Origin: Roseibium hamelinense
GTDB taxonomy: Bacteria; Pseudomonadota; Alphaproteobacteria; Rhizobiales; Stappiaceae
Direction: 5' to 3'
NCBI RefSeq assembly: GCF_007830545.1
Contig: NZ_VLLF01000001.1
Coordinates: 868,001-932,000, forward strand
DNA: 64,000 nt
In this document: piece after piece, positions 1 through 8,962 of the stretch
How the letters are laid out: the number at the start of each line of letters is the position of its first letter
Position numbering within the stretch: the first letter of the stretch is position 1
Position numbers and translations under genes: made by a program
The notes under the pieces: model-generated
Seen by the model: only the letters and a program-made list of their open reading frames with translations
Told to the model about the DNA's origin: nothing
The model's database searches: none

Positions 1-812
1 GTGTCGGCCAAGGACCAATCCAGATCTTCGACAAACTCGCCATTCTCGTAGCGCGATGCCATCATGATCGCGTTCATCGCCACTGGGATCTCGCCCAGCA
101 CCTGGCTCTCGAACGTGTCCCAGGGCATGATCGTATGGCCGTTCATCGCGTCCTGCGCCAGAACATATTTCTTGAACAAGTCGTAGAATTGCGGTGCGGC
201 AGACAGCCCATTTTCCGCCTTGGATATTGCGCCGGGCGCGGCCAGGAGCAACGGGATCGGTGGGGTCGACGCGATGGACACATATAGGCTCATGTCGAGG
301 CCGGCCGCCTGAGACGCCTCATAGACCGATTGTGCAATTTGTCCGCCGGCACTCCAGCCGAGCACAATGATCTCGCCTGAAAGACCATTCTCATCAGAAA
401 AATGCTTGGCGACTGCGGCAACCTGCTTGCCCCAATCACGGATCGAAAACGCCGGATAGACCTTGGAATAGACCTTGTTGCCCGTCGGATAGGACGCGCC
501 GAGGAACGAATAGCCCTCTTGAGCAAGCCAGTAGGCCAGAAAATCCCGCTCATTTCCGCCCGGATAGCCATAGGCGACGCGTGCCAGATGAAATCCGCCC
601 GGCACAAAAACAACCAGAGGTTTGTCCGGATCGCCTTTCTTGAAATATGAAAGTGTCTCAATGCCGTTGGTAGTCAGCATTTCCTCGCCCGGGTATAGGC
701 CCTGAGCATCCGGAAGCTTCTCCACTGTCCAGGCGCCGGTTGCATGGCCAGGCGAAGAAAACGCCAGAACACCAACAATCAACAGAAACAAAGTGCTCTT
801 GAATCCTTGCAT
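1..812 (-). CDS. Secreted alpha/beta hydrolase (lipase/esterase-like), 3' end outside window
   Basis: The reading frame starts at an ATG preceded by the strong ribosome binding site GGAAGGAG and stays open to the window edge, so about 270 residues are visible and the C-terminus is missing. Residues 1-24 form a signal peptide (hydrophobic LFLLIVGVLAF core, then a probable cut after GHA). A nucleophile elbow GWSAGG follows at about residues 151-156, and the stretch VVFVPGGFHLARV upstream could form the oxyanion region of an alpha/beta hydrolase. It most likely acts in the periplasm or outside the cell on an ester substrate. The acid and histidine of the triad are not both identifiable in the visible part, so the substrate cannot be assigned. 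Confidence 0.75.
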   Translation of the reverse strand, partial: MQGFKSTLFLLIVGVLAFSSPGHATGAWTVEKLPDAQGLYPGEEMLTTNGIETLSYFKKGDPDKPLVVFVPGGFHLARVAYGYPGGNERDFLAYWLAQEGYSFLGASYPTGNKVYSKVYPAFSIRDWGKQVAAVAKHFSDENGLSGEIIVLGWSAGGQIAQSVYEASQAAGLDMSLYVSIASTPPIPLLLAAPGAISKAENGLSAAPQFYDLFKKYVLAQDAMNGHTIMPWDTFESQVLGEIPVAMNAIMMASRYENGEFVEDLDWSLAD

Positions 813-1027
813 GCCGTGCTCCTTCCCGGTGGCAGACCGCGCAGATGCATTGCCTGAAAACAGGTGTCCCACGGCCCAGCGGCCAAATCAAGCACCACCC
901 GGCGCCGGAAACACTATATCTGATCCGGCACCGGCTCAAACACCCGCCCTGCCTTGCAGGACACTTGGCCAGGCAATGGGCGTGTTTCGGACTGACGGTG
1001 TTAAAGGCGCGCCGGTTTCAGGGCCAC

Positions 1028-2242
1028 TCACATGATCAGGCAGCTGGTGTCTTTCTTGACGCGCTCCTTCAACACGCCTGCGGCAAAAGACCGAATGCCC
1101 GCGTCCGGATGCGTGTCGGAGACCAACTTAAGCGTCTCGATTTCGAGGTTTGGGTTGGCCAATAGATCCTTCACAACGATTTTTGGCAACACGGGTGCGA
1201 CTGTGGCTTTTTTCTGATCGTTCTGCCCCTTCATACCAATGAGATCCAATGTCTCTGCCCTGTTGATCGCATCCGCACTAAGGGTGTACGCGATACTGCG
1301 CAACCCATTGAGATACCGTCTGTTATCGACTTCCTTGTTGCTGCTTGCACAGGAAATCATTTCCCGGATGGCGGCGGGCGCACCAAAGCTGTCCGCCTGC
1401 ATCAAATGCTTCAACTTAAGCAATTCCTTGTCTGTATTGCACGCGATCTCGTGCAGTCTTACACATGCCGCATCGCGGACTTCGTCGCTGTGACGGTGTT
1501 CGGCGGCAACTTCGAGCGTGTGAATGCTCGTGCCCGGATGCTGGACGATGGCCTCGATCACGTCCTTTGAAACCACAGGCCGTCCGTACTGAACGCCGAA
1601 TGGCGGATTCGGGCAAAAATCATCATTGTGGCCAATACCGAGCATCTTTTGAAACGCGTTTTGATCGATCTCGCCCGCTGGTATGTTCTTGACTGCATTC
1701 ACCTTGTGCCGTGCATGTGCGTCAGCATCAAACTGGCTTTGTCCAAAGGTAAAGTTGTCACTCATGTAGCCTTCAAAATCGTCGATATCGACCACACTCC
1801 TGTTTGAGATCAAGGCGGAAAACGTCTGGTTCACAAGCCGCGTATTCAACTTGATTTCACTCTGCTTGAGCTGAAGTCGTGTGGGCTTTTCCTTGTCAAC
1901 CGACTTCGACAGGCAATCGTTCATCGCGCTGCTGGTCTTGGCGAGATTTGCCTGCTCTTTGCTGGTCAAAAACGGCGCAACAGAATGCCGCGCGACGTTC
2001 CGTTGCGGGAGCAGTTCCCGGGAAAGGGTCATGCCGTTCATTGTGGAGACGATCGCCGGCCGGTGATCATCGGAATCGCGGCGGCTTCTATTGAACGTAT
2101 TAAACAAGGATTTATTCGTAAGTCCAAAAGACTTCTTGTCTGATTTCGTTAGAAACTGACCAATCGAATGCTCGACAACATCCTCTTGTTGTAGAGTTTT
2201 ATTTACATTTTCAGAATTTGTAATCAAAGGAACGCTCGACAT
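1028..2242 (-). CDS. Eukaryotic-like protein with two F-box-like segments and a C-terminal CaaX box (candidate host-directed effector)
   Basis: This gene encodes 404 residues from an ATG with AGGAAG just upstream; an in-frame TTG at 2263 is a weaker alternative start. Two segments of about 31 residues (20-50 and 81-111) resemble each other, sharing a H-S-x3-F-L-T core followed by a second helix, and both look like the helical F-box core. Two later segments (about 222-266 and 354-395) also resemble each other (V-x-K-D, a central T-L, then R-x2-A-x3-L-x-E), like HEAT or leucine-rich-variant repeats. The protein ends in CLIM, a textbook CaaX prenylation box, with basic residues (K392, R394, K396, K397) just before it. 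There is no signal peptide or membrane segment. F-box plus CaaX is known in translocated Legionella effectors such as AnkB; the effector role here is inference. No secretion-system genes lie nearby, and the upstream DNA is AT-rich. Confidence 0.7.
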   Translation of the reverse strand: MSSVPLITNSENVNKTLQQEDVVEHSIGQFLTKSDKKSFGLTNKSLFNTFNRSRRDSDDHRPAIVSTMNGMTLSRELLPQRNVARHSVAPFLTSKEQANLAKTSSAMNDCLSKSVDKEKPTRLQLKQSEIKLNTRLVNQTFSALISNRSVVDIDDFEGYMSDNFTFGQSQFDADAHARHKVNAVKNIPAGEIDQNAFQKMLGIGHNDDFCPNPPFGVQYGRPVVSKDVIEAIVQHPGTSIHTLEVAAEHRHSDEVRDAACVRLHEIACNTDKELLKLKHLMQADSFGAPAAIREMISCASSNKEVDNRRYLNGLRSIAYTLSADAINRAETLDLIGMKGQNDQKKATVAPVLPKIVVKDLLANPNLEIETLKLVSDTHPDAGIRSFAAGVLKERVKKDTSCLIM

Positions 2243-2557
2243 CTTTCTTCCTATCCAATTCAACGGGAGCGCCCCTCTACAAAAATATAATCATCCCTGT
2301 ATATTTATATCGCAATTGAATTTTCTTATCCCTCACGCCTGACATGTATTCAGACTGCCATATTGATCCGGCTCTTGGCATCCCGCCCGGGATACGGGCC
2401 GGCCATCACGGTTCCCGGCACTTGTCTCCGCACCAGATTCTGCCCGGTGTTCGCATCAATCCGGATGTCATGGACGCGCCGGGTGGCCGACCTTCGGCAT
2501 CCAGCCCGTTCGGGAGCCGGAACCATGCGTGAAGACAGATTGGTTTGAGGCGCCCCT
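2243..2557 (-). promoter_or_regulatory. Intergenic region upstream of the F-box/CaaX gene
   Basis: No credible gene is seen in these 315 bases. The 70 bases nearest the downstream gene (about 2275-2340) are strikingly AT-rich compared with the surroundings and probably hold its promoter. The remainder has ordinary GC-rich composition. The contrast may also mark the edge of acquired DNA. Confidence 0.4.
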
Positions 2558-2944
2558 TTAAGGCCGTCTGGGCCGTTTGGACTTCAACGCCTCCAGCTGG
2601 GCCGGTGTCAGAACGCCCGCAAGCTGGGTTTCAAGGTCCTGCCGCATAAGCCGCATTTCCGGGCGCAGCTTCATCATCTCGGCGCGCGAGGGGCGGCCCT
2701 TGGAAGGGTCAATCCCGTTTTCCACCAGAAGGGCTTTTACCTGCGACCGGTGCGCGTCCATGATGGCAATAAAAGCGGCCTCCTGATCACCGCTCAGGCC
2801 GAGTTCAGCTGCCACTTCCGCCGGTTGCGGCGGCTTTGCCATGGATTGCGCCGCACCGACAGACGGGATGAACGCCAGTTGAAGCATCATGACGCTTCCG
2901 GCAATCAGATGACGGCGGTTGGGCAAAAGCGATGTGAAAGTCAT
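2558..2944 (-). CDS. Spy/CpxP-like small periplasmic protein
   Basis: The protein has 128 residues and starts MTFTSLLPNRRHLIAGS. A hydrophobic signal sequence ends near VGAAQS. The mature part is short and helical with many charged residues, and it contains LTPAQLEALK near the C-terminus, which matches the LTxxQ-type motif of the Spy/CpxP family of periplasmic chaperones and metal-stress proteins. The upstream part GLSGDQEAAFIAIMDAHR fits the first helix of that family. I chose the ATG with AAGGGATC upstream; an in-frame TTG 12 codons earlier is less likely. A role in envelope stress is an inference from family. It may be one of the diverse heavy-metal-resistance-like members. Confidence 0.6.
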   Translation of the reverse strand: MTFTSLLPNRRHLIAGSVMMLQLAFIPSVGAAQSMAKPPQPAEVAAELGLSGDQEAAFIAIMDAHRSQVKALLVENGIDPSKGRPSRAEMMKLRPEMRLMRQDLETQLAGVLTPAQLEALKSKRPRRP

Positions 2945-3087
2945 GTCGGCAAGATCCCTTTCTGTGTGAACGGGACCCAATTAACAAACCGGCTGAGAAA
3001 ACCTGTGCCGCAGATGTAACGCCCTGTCGCAGTCTGGGGCTGTTCGACATCCGGATACGGATTTTTGCGCGGGTTCTCGGCTGCGGT

Positions 3088-3468
3088 CTAGCGAAACGGC
3101 CACGGATCGGGTTTTTTGGGGGCCTCGTCGCCATCATCGGCAAGCGGGAGATCGACCTGGCCGTCACGGGCTTCGGCTTCCACCAGCCAGTAGTCCGGAT
3201 CCATGCGGGCTTCGCTTGCCAGCCGCGCATCCACCGCTTCCCGGTCTGCCTGAGACAGCACCCGTTCAAATAGGCGGCCATCGGGCGTTTCGACGAAATA
3301 TGCTTGCGGTGCGGGACCGTAAAGATCGAGCGTTCCGTCGAGCCGGTCGACCAGAATGAAAATCGCTCCTGCTTCCGCTGCGCCGCGCTTGCTGACCGCC
3401 GCAAAACCGCCGGCCTGGAACAGGCGGCGCACAAAGGCGGCAACAAAAAAATCGGAAGCGGCACGCAT
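3088..3468 (-). CDS. DUF1491 family protein
   Basis: This 126-residue protein begins MRAASDFFVAAFVRRLFQAG and shows the FAAVSKRG and AGAIFILVDR stretches that I recognise as the DUF1491 family, common in alphaproteobacteria and of unknown function. It has no signal peptide or membrane helix, so it should be cytoplasmic. It lies only 12 bases downstream of the peptidoglycan-binding gene and is the last gene of a three-gene transcription unit with that gene and the kinase-like gene. The C-terminus is acidic and then proline-rich. Confidence 0.8.
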   Translation of the reverse strand: MRAASDFFVAAFVRRLFQAGGFAAVSKRGAAEAGAIFILVDRLDGTLDLYGPAPQAYFVETPDGRLFERVLSQADREAVDARLASEARMDPDYWLVEAEARDGQVDLPLADDGDEAPKKPDPWPFR

Positions 3469-3480
3469 CAGGTCAACCCG

Positions 3481-4410
3481 TCAATTGGTAATGTTCTGGC
3501 CGCTGACCATCTCAAGCCGTTCGACAACATCAGCTGTCGGCAGCCCGGTGAGCGGCAAGCCCCGGTCCAGCTGAAAACGCTGGATCGCCTTTGAGGTGTT
3601 GTCGCCCATCCTGCCGTCTGCCGCCAGCGGACCGTATCCGAGGTCCGCCAGAAGCCTTTGGATCTGCACAAGGCGGGTGTCGGCCTGGGGGGCCGGGATG
3701 ACCTCCGGCGGCACAGGAGCCTGCCCGGAAGAGGATGCTGACCGGCCCGCGCCGCGCGGCGGATTTGCCGGCGCCGGCGCCGTTGCGATCTGGCGTGTGG
3801 CCGGCGGCGGCGGAACCGGCGTGCTGGCCACGCTGCGCGGGGCCGGGATGGAACCAGTGCGGGTATCGGGCTTGGGCCGTGGAAACGGCGCCCCGGCCAC
3901 CGGCGTGCCGGCCGGGCCTGCTTGTCCCGAAACACCAGGTGTTTCGACACCGCGCATCAATACGGTTGCCAGCAATTCCTCGGTTGGCAGGCCCGTTTCC
4001 GGCCGGCCCAGAAGGCGCTCATACTGGCGGATGGCCTGCTCGGTCGCCGGACCGTTGATACCATCCAGCGGACCGACATAAATTCCGGCCTTGCGGAAGG
4101 CTGTCTGAAGATCGAGGACAAGCACCGATACTTCCTGAACCTGTGCCGGGCGACCTTCCTGAGGTGTGACCTGAGCCGGCGGTGTGTCCCATTCACGGGT
4201 GGAAAACAGCGGCGCCGGGTGGCGGCCATTTTGCAGGCCGACGGCATTTGCGACAATCAGGCAACCGGTGAGCGCCATGACAACCGAGCCGCCCGCCGCC
4301 ACAGGGTTGTCGCGCGCAAAGCCCCCCGCCTTTGCCAGGACGCCGTCTTCCGGTTCGTCCAGCCCGAGGTCTTTTGCCAGATTGGTTTGTTTTTGTTGCC
4401 TCTTGCTCAT
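3481..4410 (-). CDS. Membrane-anchored protein with two peptidoglycan-binding domains
   Basis: The product has 309 residues. A charged N-terminal tail of about 40 residues leads into one transmembrane helix (about 41-58, GGSVVMALTGCLIVANAV), so the rest should face the periplasm. Two peptidoglycan_binding_1 domains are visible: about 96-150 (LQTAFRKAGIYVGPLDGING, AIRQYERLLG) and about 247-303 (VQIQRLLADLGYGPLAADGR, AIQRFQLDRGLP). They are separated by a linker very rich in proline and alanine. Its start codon overlaps the end of the upstream kinase-like gene in an ATGA, so the two are translationally coupled. A cell-wall sensing or anchoring role is likely; no enzymatic domain is present. Confidence 0.8.
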   Translation of the reverse strand: MSKRQQKQTNLAKDLGLDEPEDGVLAKAGGFARDNPVAAGGSVVMALTGCLIVANAVGLQNGRHPAPLFSTREWDTPPAQVTPQEGRPAQVQEVSVLVLDLQTAFRKAGIYVGPLDGINGPATEQAIRQYERLLGRPETGLPTEELLATVLMRGVETPGVSGQAGPAGTPVAGAPFPRPKPDTRTGSIPAPRSVASTPVPPPPATRQIATAPAPANPPRGAGRSASSSGQAPVPPEVIPAPQADTRLVQIQRLLADLGYGPLAADGRMGDNTSKAIQRFQLDRGLPLTGLPTADVVERLEMVSGQNITN

Positions 4411-6149
4411 GCGATGTTCTGCAGCTGGCCCGTATTGTTGGTCTCTAGCCTATCAGAAGTCCGTCCATCTGTATGCGAGGATTGGAGGGGAAAGCTCACG
4501 CTCACCCGCTCGCAGCGGTCGCGCACGGCGGAAATCTTCAAACGCGCACCCTGCAGCTGGGCCAGTTTTTCAGCAAGTGTGATGAAATGCCGGGCCGGCC
4601 CCGCGTTCAGCACAAGCCATGGATCGCCGCTCATCTCAACAAGAATATGCCCGGGCCGTGCCTTTGCGGACAGGGTCAGCTCCGTCTCGCATTGTGTGGC
4701 CTTCGCGGCCGCCAGCACCAGGCATTTCAGCATCTGGCGGCAAGCCTCTTGATCGCCCGCATAGACAGGCAGGCCCGTCTCAATGGCAGCCGCAAGGGTT
4801 ATCCCCGCGCGGGCGGCCGCATCCTGCAATTCCGCAAGCGTCCCCGACAGGCAGGTAGGCATGTCAAACGGCACGACGTTCGCCGTGCGCGCACCGCTGT
4901 CCATATCTGCGGCCGACAGCACCGTGTCGACCATTTCAAGAAGCTGCTGGCCGGTCTCTTCGATCCGCTCCGCATAGGCTTCCGACGAGCTGGCGCCTGT
5001 TGCGAGGCCGGACCCGTCACGCGATTTCAGGATCGCCGCATAGTCGATGATCTGTTTCAGCGGGCCGCGCAGATCCGCTCCGAACCGGGCAAGATCGCGC
5101 GATTGCGCAGTGGTCTCCAAACGCGCCGTGCCGAGCGCCGAGGTCAAGGCCTCGTTTTCAGCATGCTCGCGGCTGCGGTCGCTCAAGGTCAGAACGACAC
5201 AGTCTTTGGTGCCCGGATCCGCGGCGCGGCGCAGCGTGACCCGCAGCCAGACATAGTCAGCGTGGCCGGGTGTTCCCGGCTCACTTGCCCCCCGGCGCAG
5301 CCTCAGGTTCATGACCTTGGGTCCACCGGTTTCGCGCACATCGGCGAGCGCCATCAGATAGGCCGGGCGGTCGGTGACATGAAGGCGCTGGAGGAGCCAA
5401 TCGCCTTTCAGCTGGCGGGCGGGCACATCCAGCATCGGATCAAGCGAGCCGCCCAGCAGACCCATGCTGCCGTCCGGGCGGTAAACGAGCACCGCCTCGT
5501 TGCTGTGTGCGCTGAGCAGCTGGGCCGCGCCATGACGCTCTTCCATGACTTTCCGCGACCGGCGCACATCCGACACAAGACGGCCGGCCAGAACCGCGGC
5601 GTAAACCGCTGCCCCGCACGCGGCCAGAACCACGGTCAACGGCGCCAGACTGCCGGGCATCGGCTCGGGTAAGGGCACCATGAACAAAAGGGCCACCGCG
5701 CCGAGACAAACCAGCGCAGACAGGGAGACCATCCGCCGGCAGGCCGCCTGGGCCGCTTCGAGCGGAACGAGCACAAGCCAGAACAAAGCGGCAGAGGCCG
5801 GACCGCCACTGACGGCAGCAAATCCGGTCAGGAACCCCGCGAACACCAGAGCCGAAAGCCCATATGCAAGATCGAGCCGTCCGGTTTGAGACAGGACCAT
5901 CGCCAGGGGCCACTGGGAGAGCATGAAGGCCATCAGCAGGATAACGGCAAAGCCCGGTGCCCCCGCAAAGGCAAGGTGCAGCGGCAGCACCAGAAGACCG
6001 AGCGCGCCGGTCAGAAGGCAGCCGCTTATGAATCCCCGATGACGCGGCCGCGCCAAAGGATCCGCAGCTGCGGCCGGATGGACCAGACTGTCAGCCTGCG
6101 AAAGGACTGCTTCGCACAGAGCTGCAAATGAAAAAAGCCGGTTACGCAC
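4407..6149 (-). CDS. Degenerate sensor histidine kinase (probable pseudokinase)
   Basis: The frame encodes 580 residues and starts with GTG. About six hydrophobic segments occupy residues 40-190, followed by a PAS-like region (about 205-330, beginning EAVLVYRPDGSMGLLGG) and a HisKA-like helix hairpin near residue 355. The hairpin reads ARFGADLRGPLKQIIDY, matching the usual S-H-E-L-R-T-P-L-N context but with alanine where the phosphoacceptor histidine should be. The ATPase part is also eroded: the N-box position reads LKCLVLAAAKATQ without the expected asparagines, and no DxGxG loop is visible. It is therefore probably catalytically dead and may act as a scaffold or allosteric partner, as DivL-type kinases do. 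It is coupled by a 4-base overlap to the peptidoglycan-binding gene. Confidence 0.7.
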   Translation of the reverse strand: MRNRLFSFAALCEAVLSQADSLVHPAAAADPLARPRHRGFISGCLLTGALGLLVLPLHLAFAGAPGFAVILLMAFMLSQWPLAMVLSQTGRLDLAYGLSALVFAGFLTGFAAVSGGPASAALFWLVLVPLEAAQAACRRMVSLSALVCLGAVALLFMVPLPEPMPGSLAPLTVVLAACGAAVYAAVLAGRLVSDVRRSRKVMEERHGAAQLLSAHSNEAVLVYRPDGSMGLLGGSLDPMLDVPARQLKGDWLLQRLHVTDRPAYLMALADVRETGGPKVMNLRLRRGASEPGTPGHADYVWLRVTLRRAADPGTKDCVVLTLSDRSREHAENEALTSALGTARLETTAQSRDLARFGADLRGPLKQIIDYAAILKSRDGSGLATGASSSEAYAERIEETGQQLLEMVDTVLSAADMDSGARTANVVPFDMPTCLSGTLAELQDAAARAGITLAAAIETGLPVYAGDQEACRQMLKCLVLAAAKATQCETELTLSAKARPGHILVEMSGDPWLVLNAGPARHFITLAEKLAQLQGARLKISAVRDRCERVSVSFPLQSSHTDGRTSDRLETNNTGQLQNIA

Positions 6150-6449
6150 TACACTTACCCAGAGCCCGTCTTGGGGCGATTCACTTTCATCAAGAGGTGT
6201 GCAGCATTTTCCACCCGACCACTTAAGGAACGATAAAGGATAAAGCGTTTTTTCAGCTTCCGGAGCCGATTCAATGCGTAAAAACAGCCGCTTCCCGGGA
6301 AATAGATAAAATTTGAATCAAATACGTCGAAAATTTGCACGTTCGCCGAAACGCGGGATTCTCAAGTGTCTGCTAGCGTTTGATCATAACGATTGCGCGG
6401 CCGGTTTGGTCTGGACTGCTCAACGCTTACGACTGAACAGGGTAGCACA
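6150..6449. promoter_or_regulatory. Divergent intergenic region between kinase-like gene and DUF5330 gene
   Basis: These 300 bases separate two outward-facing genes and should hold both promoters. The middle (about 6230-6330) is richer in A and T than the flanks. I see no convincing small gene or hairpin terminator. Confidence 0.4.
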
Positions 6450-6968
6450 ATGTTTTTTCTTCTCAGGACAGCGTTCTGGATGACGCTGGTTCTGGCCCTG
6501 ATCCCACTGGGATCCGGCCAGTCAACCGAGACCGAGATCGACGTCGACCCCGTTGCCGCGTATCTGGCAGCCTCGGCGACCGTGTCAGACATTTCGAAGT
6601 TTTGCGAGCGCAATCCGCAGGCCTGCGAAACAGGCGGTGCGGCCCTGAGCGCGATCGGAGCCCAGGCGCGGGACGGCGCCCGGATTGTCTATGAGTTCCT
6701 CGATGCGAAAGTGTCGAAAAAAGACGGGATCACCATTGAACTGCCGCGCGAACAGCAGCTGGCAGAGGCCGGTGAAGACGGCATCCTGGTGACCGGCGCA
6801 ACCACCACACAAGTTACCAGCGGCACGTTGACACATGACGATCTTGCCTTGCCTTGGCGCGGCGCGGCTGAAACCCCGCAACAGCCCAATTCTGCGCCGC
6901 AGACCGCCAGCAAGGCAGAATACGGGCCGGTTCCACGGCCCAAACCCCGCACAGGCGGCAACGCCTGA
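6450..6968 (+). CDS. DUF5330 family secreted or membrane protein
   Basis: The protein has 172 residues and starts MFFLLRTAFWMTLVLALIPLG, a hydrophobic leader that recurs in DUF5330 proteins of Hyphomicrobiales. After the leader, a conserved pair of cysteines (FCERNPQACETG) could form a disulfide, supporting export. The C-terminal third is low in complexity and ends in a proline and basic tail (GPVPRPKPRTGG). The ATG with AGGG upstream was preferred over an earlier frame opening because the leader then begins at residue 1. Function is unknown. Confidence 0.75.
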   Translation: MFFLLRTAFWMTLVLALIPLGSGQSTETEIDVDPVAAYLAASATVSDISKFCERNPQACETGGAALSAIGAQARDGARIVYEFLDAKVSKKDGITIELPREQQLAEAGEDGILVTGATTTQVTSGTLTHDDLALPWRGAAETPQQPNSAPQTASKAEYGPVPRPKPRTGGNA

Positions 6969-7267
6969 GCACCCGTCCGTCCGGCAGCTCTCGATATCAA
7001 GAGAGCCGGCCAGGCGGCGATGCGCCCCCGTTGACCTCTGAGCGCCGGCCATGCCGCGCGGCCAGGGACAACGGATTACCTTCAGCGGATGTTTCCGCTA
7101 CGCCGCAGGTCGGACAGCTGCCCACTCCACCTGCGGCGTTTCTTTGTCTGCCACCCTGTGCATCCTGGCCCTTAAAATTCCGTCTGCCGCTCCGCCAGCC
7201 GACTGCGATTTGCATCGCGGCCGCGACGAGCTATATGGAAATGCGTGAGATAGAAAAGCGGTGTGCG

Positions 7268-7696
7268 ATGACCACGACGATTGACGAAATCCTTGAGAAT
7301 TTCGAGTTCCTCGACGACTGGGAAGACCGGTACAAGTATCTGATCGATCTCGGCAAGGAATTGCCGGACCTGCCCGACGGTGAGAAGAACGAGACCAACA
7401 AGGTGCGGGGCTGTGTCTCTCAAGTCTGGCTGATCACCAGCGTCGATACCCGCGGCGGCGTGCCGGTCGTGAGCTTTCGCGGCGACAGCGACGCCCTGAT
7501 CGTGCAGGGTCTTGTGGCCATCGTGCTGGCGCTGTTCTCGGGCAAGACCGCGCAGGACATACTCGATACCGATGTTGAGGACGTGTTCAACCGGCTTGGC
7601 CTGCAAGAACACCTGACGCCGCAGCGTTCGAACGGATTGAAATCCATGGTCGGCCGGATTCGCTCCGATGCCGAAGGCGCGCTGGCCGCCGCCTGA
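7268..7696 (+). CDS. sufE: SufE family cysteine desulfurase sulfur acceptor
   Basis: The 142-residue protein matches SufE along its full length. SufE takes persulfide sulfur from the cysteine desulfurase SufS on a conserved cysteine and passes it to the Fe-S cluster scaffold. That cysteine is C49 in the motif NKVRGCVSQVW. Other family signatures are EDRYKYLIDLGK near the N-terminus and IVQGLVAIVLALFSGKT. Starting at MTTTIDEIL gives the usual family length, so the longer upstream opening is rejected. The gene stands alone, with no other suf genes in the window, which is common in alphaproteobacteria. Confidence 0.92.
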   Translation: MTTTIDEILENFEFLDDWEDRYKYLIDLGKELPDLPDGEKNETNKVRGCVSQVWLITSVDTRGGVPVVSFRGDSDALIVQGLVAIVLALFSGKTAQDILDTDVEDVFNRLGLQEHLTPQRSNGLKSMVGRIRSDAEGALAAA

Positions 7697-7707
7697 TGCG
7701 GCTTTTT

Positions 7708-7728
7708 GCCGGCAGCCCCCCTGCCGGC
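7708..7728. terminator. Hairpin between the converging sufE and DUF6456 genes
   Basis: A perfect 8-bp inverted repeat (GCCGGCAG / CTGCCGGC) with a 5-base loop lies between the two converging stop codons. There is no strong T-run after the stem on the sufE strand, so it is only a possible shared terminator. Confidence 0.35.
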
Positions 7729-7748
7729 GATTTGCCTGCGCGCGTTTG

Positions 7749-8549
7749 TCAGCGCTTGGTGCTGGGCGCCCGGGTTTTGTAGCCATAGGCTAATGACAGG
7801 CTGGCCAGGGCGATTTTCAAGACAATCTTGCCCGACCGCACCGGCCATTCCCGCTCCGCCTCGACTGCAGCCAGCCCCTTGAGATGGCAGCACACATCGA
7901 CCAGAACGCCGGACAACATCGGCTCAAGCGACCCCAGCACCTTTTGCACACGGTCCCGCGCTGCATACACATCGTCGGAAAACTCGGCCTGCCCGCGGAT
8001 CGCACCGGTGCCACCAGGCGCGTCGCTGAGTTTCCACCCTGGCCCGAAGGAAGGTGTGAGGCGGGCAAACTCGTAGTCCTTGCGCAACCTTTCGCCAGCA
8101 GTCACTTCATCTGCGGTCAAGAACGGTGTGCCCCGTTTGGTCTTGCGGCTGGCAAGCCACGCAAGCGGGCTTTCCTGCAGATTGACCCGCACCGGCTGTG
8201 AACTGCCATCCCCCTGCTTCGGAATCTGCACGCCGGCCATGTCCCGGTGCTGGGCCGCAAAGCCGCCGTCTCCGGCACTGAGCAGGCGTTTCAAGGTTTT
8301 GCGCCCAGTGTCCGACAGGCGAAACCCGTCCGGTTCTTCCAACAGATAATCGTTTGCCAAAAGCGTCCTTGCGACCGGTTCGTCAACAGCCTGCGGCTTT
8401 TTGTCGGAAGCGCGGGTCAGGCTCCATTGGCTCGTTCCATCGCTGTTTTGTCCGCAAGTCAGCCGCGCAGACTTGCTGCTCAACAGCTTCAGAACCGGCT
8501 TGAGCGCGCGGGCGGACACGTTGGTGACAGGCAATGCGTGGCAGCTCAT
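7749..8549 (-). CDS. DUF6456 domain protein (probable DNA-binding regulator)
   Basis: The product has 266 residues. The N-terminal half (about 10-90) resembles a winged-helix module, with ARTLLANDYLLEEPDGFRLSDTGRKTLKRLL typical of these proteins. The C-terminal half (about 140-250) carries the DUF6456 signature, including SPLAWLASRKTKRGTPFLTADEVTAGERLRKDYE, given here only in parts, and GPGWK. The start is fixed by an ATGA overlap with the stop of the upstream gene, so the pair is translationally coupled. The family is widespread in alphaproteobacteria and poorly characterised. A joint regulatory role with the DnaA-like neighbour is inferred from the coupling. Confidence 0.72.
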   Translation of the reverse strand: MSCHALPVTNVSARALKPVLKLLSSKSARLTCGQNSDGTSQWSLTRASDKKPQAVDEPVARTLLANDYLLEEPDGFRLSDTGRKTLKRLLSAGDGGFAAQHRDMAGVQIPKQGDGSSQPVRVNLQESPLAWLASRKTKRGTPFLTADEVTAGERLRKDYEFARLTPSFGPGWKLSDAPGGTGAIRGQAEFSDDVYAARDRVQKVLGSLEPMLSGVLVDVCCHLKGLAAVEAEREWPVRSGKIVLKIALASLSLAYGYKTRAPSTKR

Positions 8550-8962
8550 GCGCAAGCTCCATAGATGTCGCGAAACAGCGGGTCCGCCCGCAAGCTGATC
8601 AACTCCTCGATTTTCGACACCATTTCATCGAACGCAGGATCATCCCGCTGGTCCTCGATCTTGCGGCATGCGTGATGGGCGGTTGACCGGTCCCGCCGGT
8701 AGCGTCTTGCAACCTCTGACAGGGGCAAGCCGAACTCGACATGGGCCAGATACATCAGCAACTGCCGGGCCTCGCATACCCGGCGCGGGCCCCGGCCGTC
8801 GTCGTAAAATTCGACTGGAAGCACGCAGTAAGCCTTTGAGACATACCCCTCGGCCAGGTGCAAATGCGCCGCAATCCGGCTTTCCCACAGCGCGGAAAAC
8901 ACGCGCCGCGAGGCCGCGAGGCCCGGACCTTTGCTTTTTCCCCGATCCCTATTTGCCTGCAT
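8546..8962 (-). CDS. DnaA domain-IV-like helix-turn-helix DNA-binding protein
   Basis: This 138-residue protein contains a stretch at about 65-113 (EARQLLMYLAHVEF, then LPLSEVARRYRRDRSTAHHA) that matches the DNA-binding domain IV of the replication initiator DnaA, whose signature is RDHTTVLHACRKI. The AAA+ ATPase part of DnaA is entirely absent, so it cannot load helicase. It may bind DnaA-box-like sites and work as a regulator or as a competitor of DnaA. An AT-rich promoter region lies upstream, and the DUF6456 gene overlaps its stop codon. Its length and isolation make it a stand-alone protein, not a truncated dnaA. Confidence 0.72.
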   Translation of the reverse strand: MQANRDRGKSKGPGLAASRRVFSALWESRIAAHLHLAEGYVSKAYCVLPVEFYDDGRGPRRVCEARQLLMYLAHVEFGLPLSEVARRYRRDRSTAHHACRKIEDQRDDPAFDEMVSKIEELISLRADPLFRDIYGACA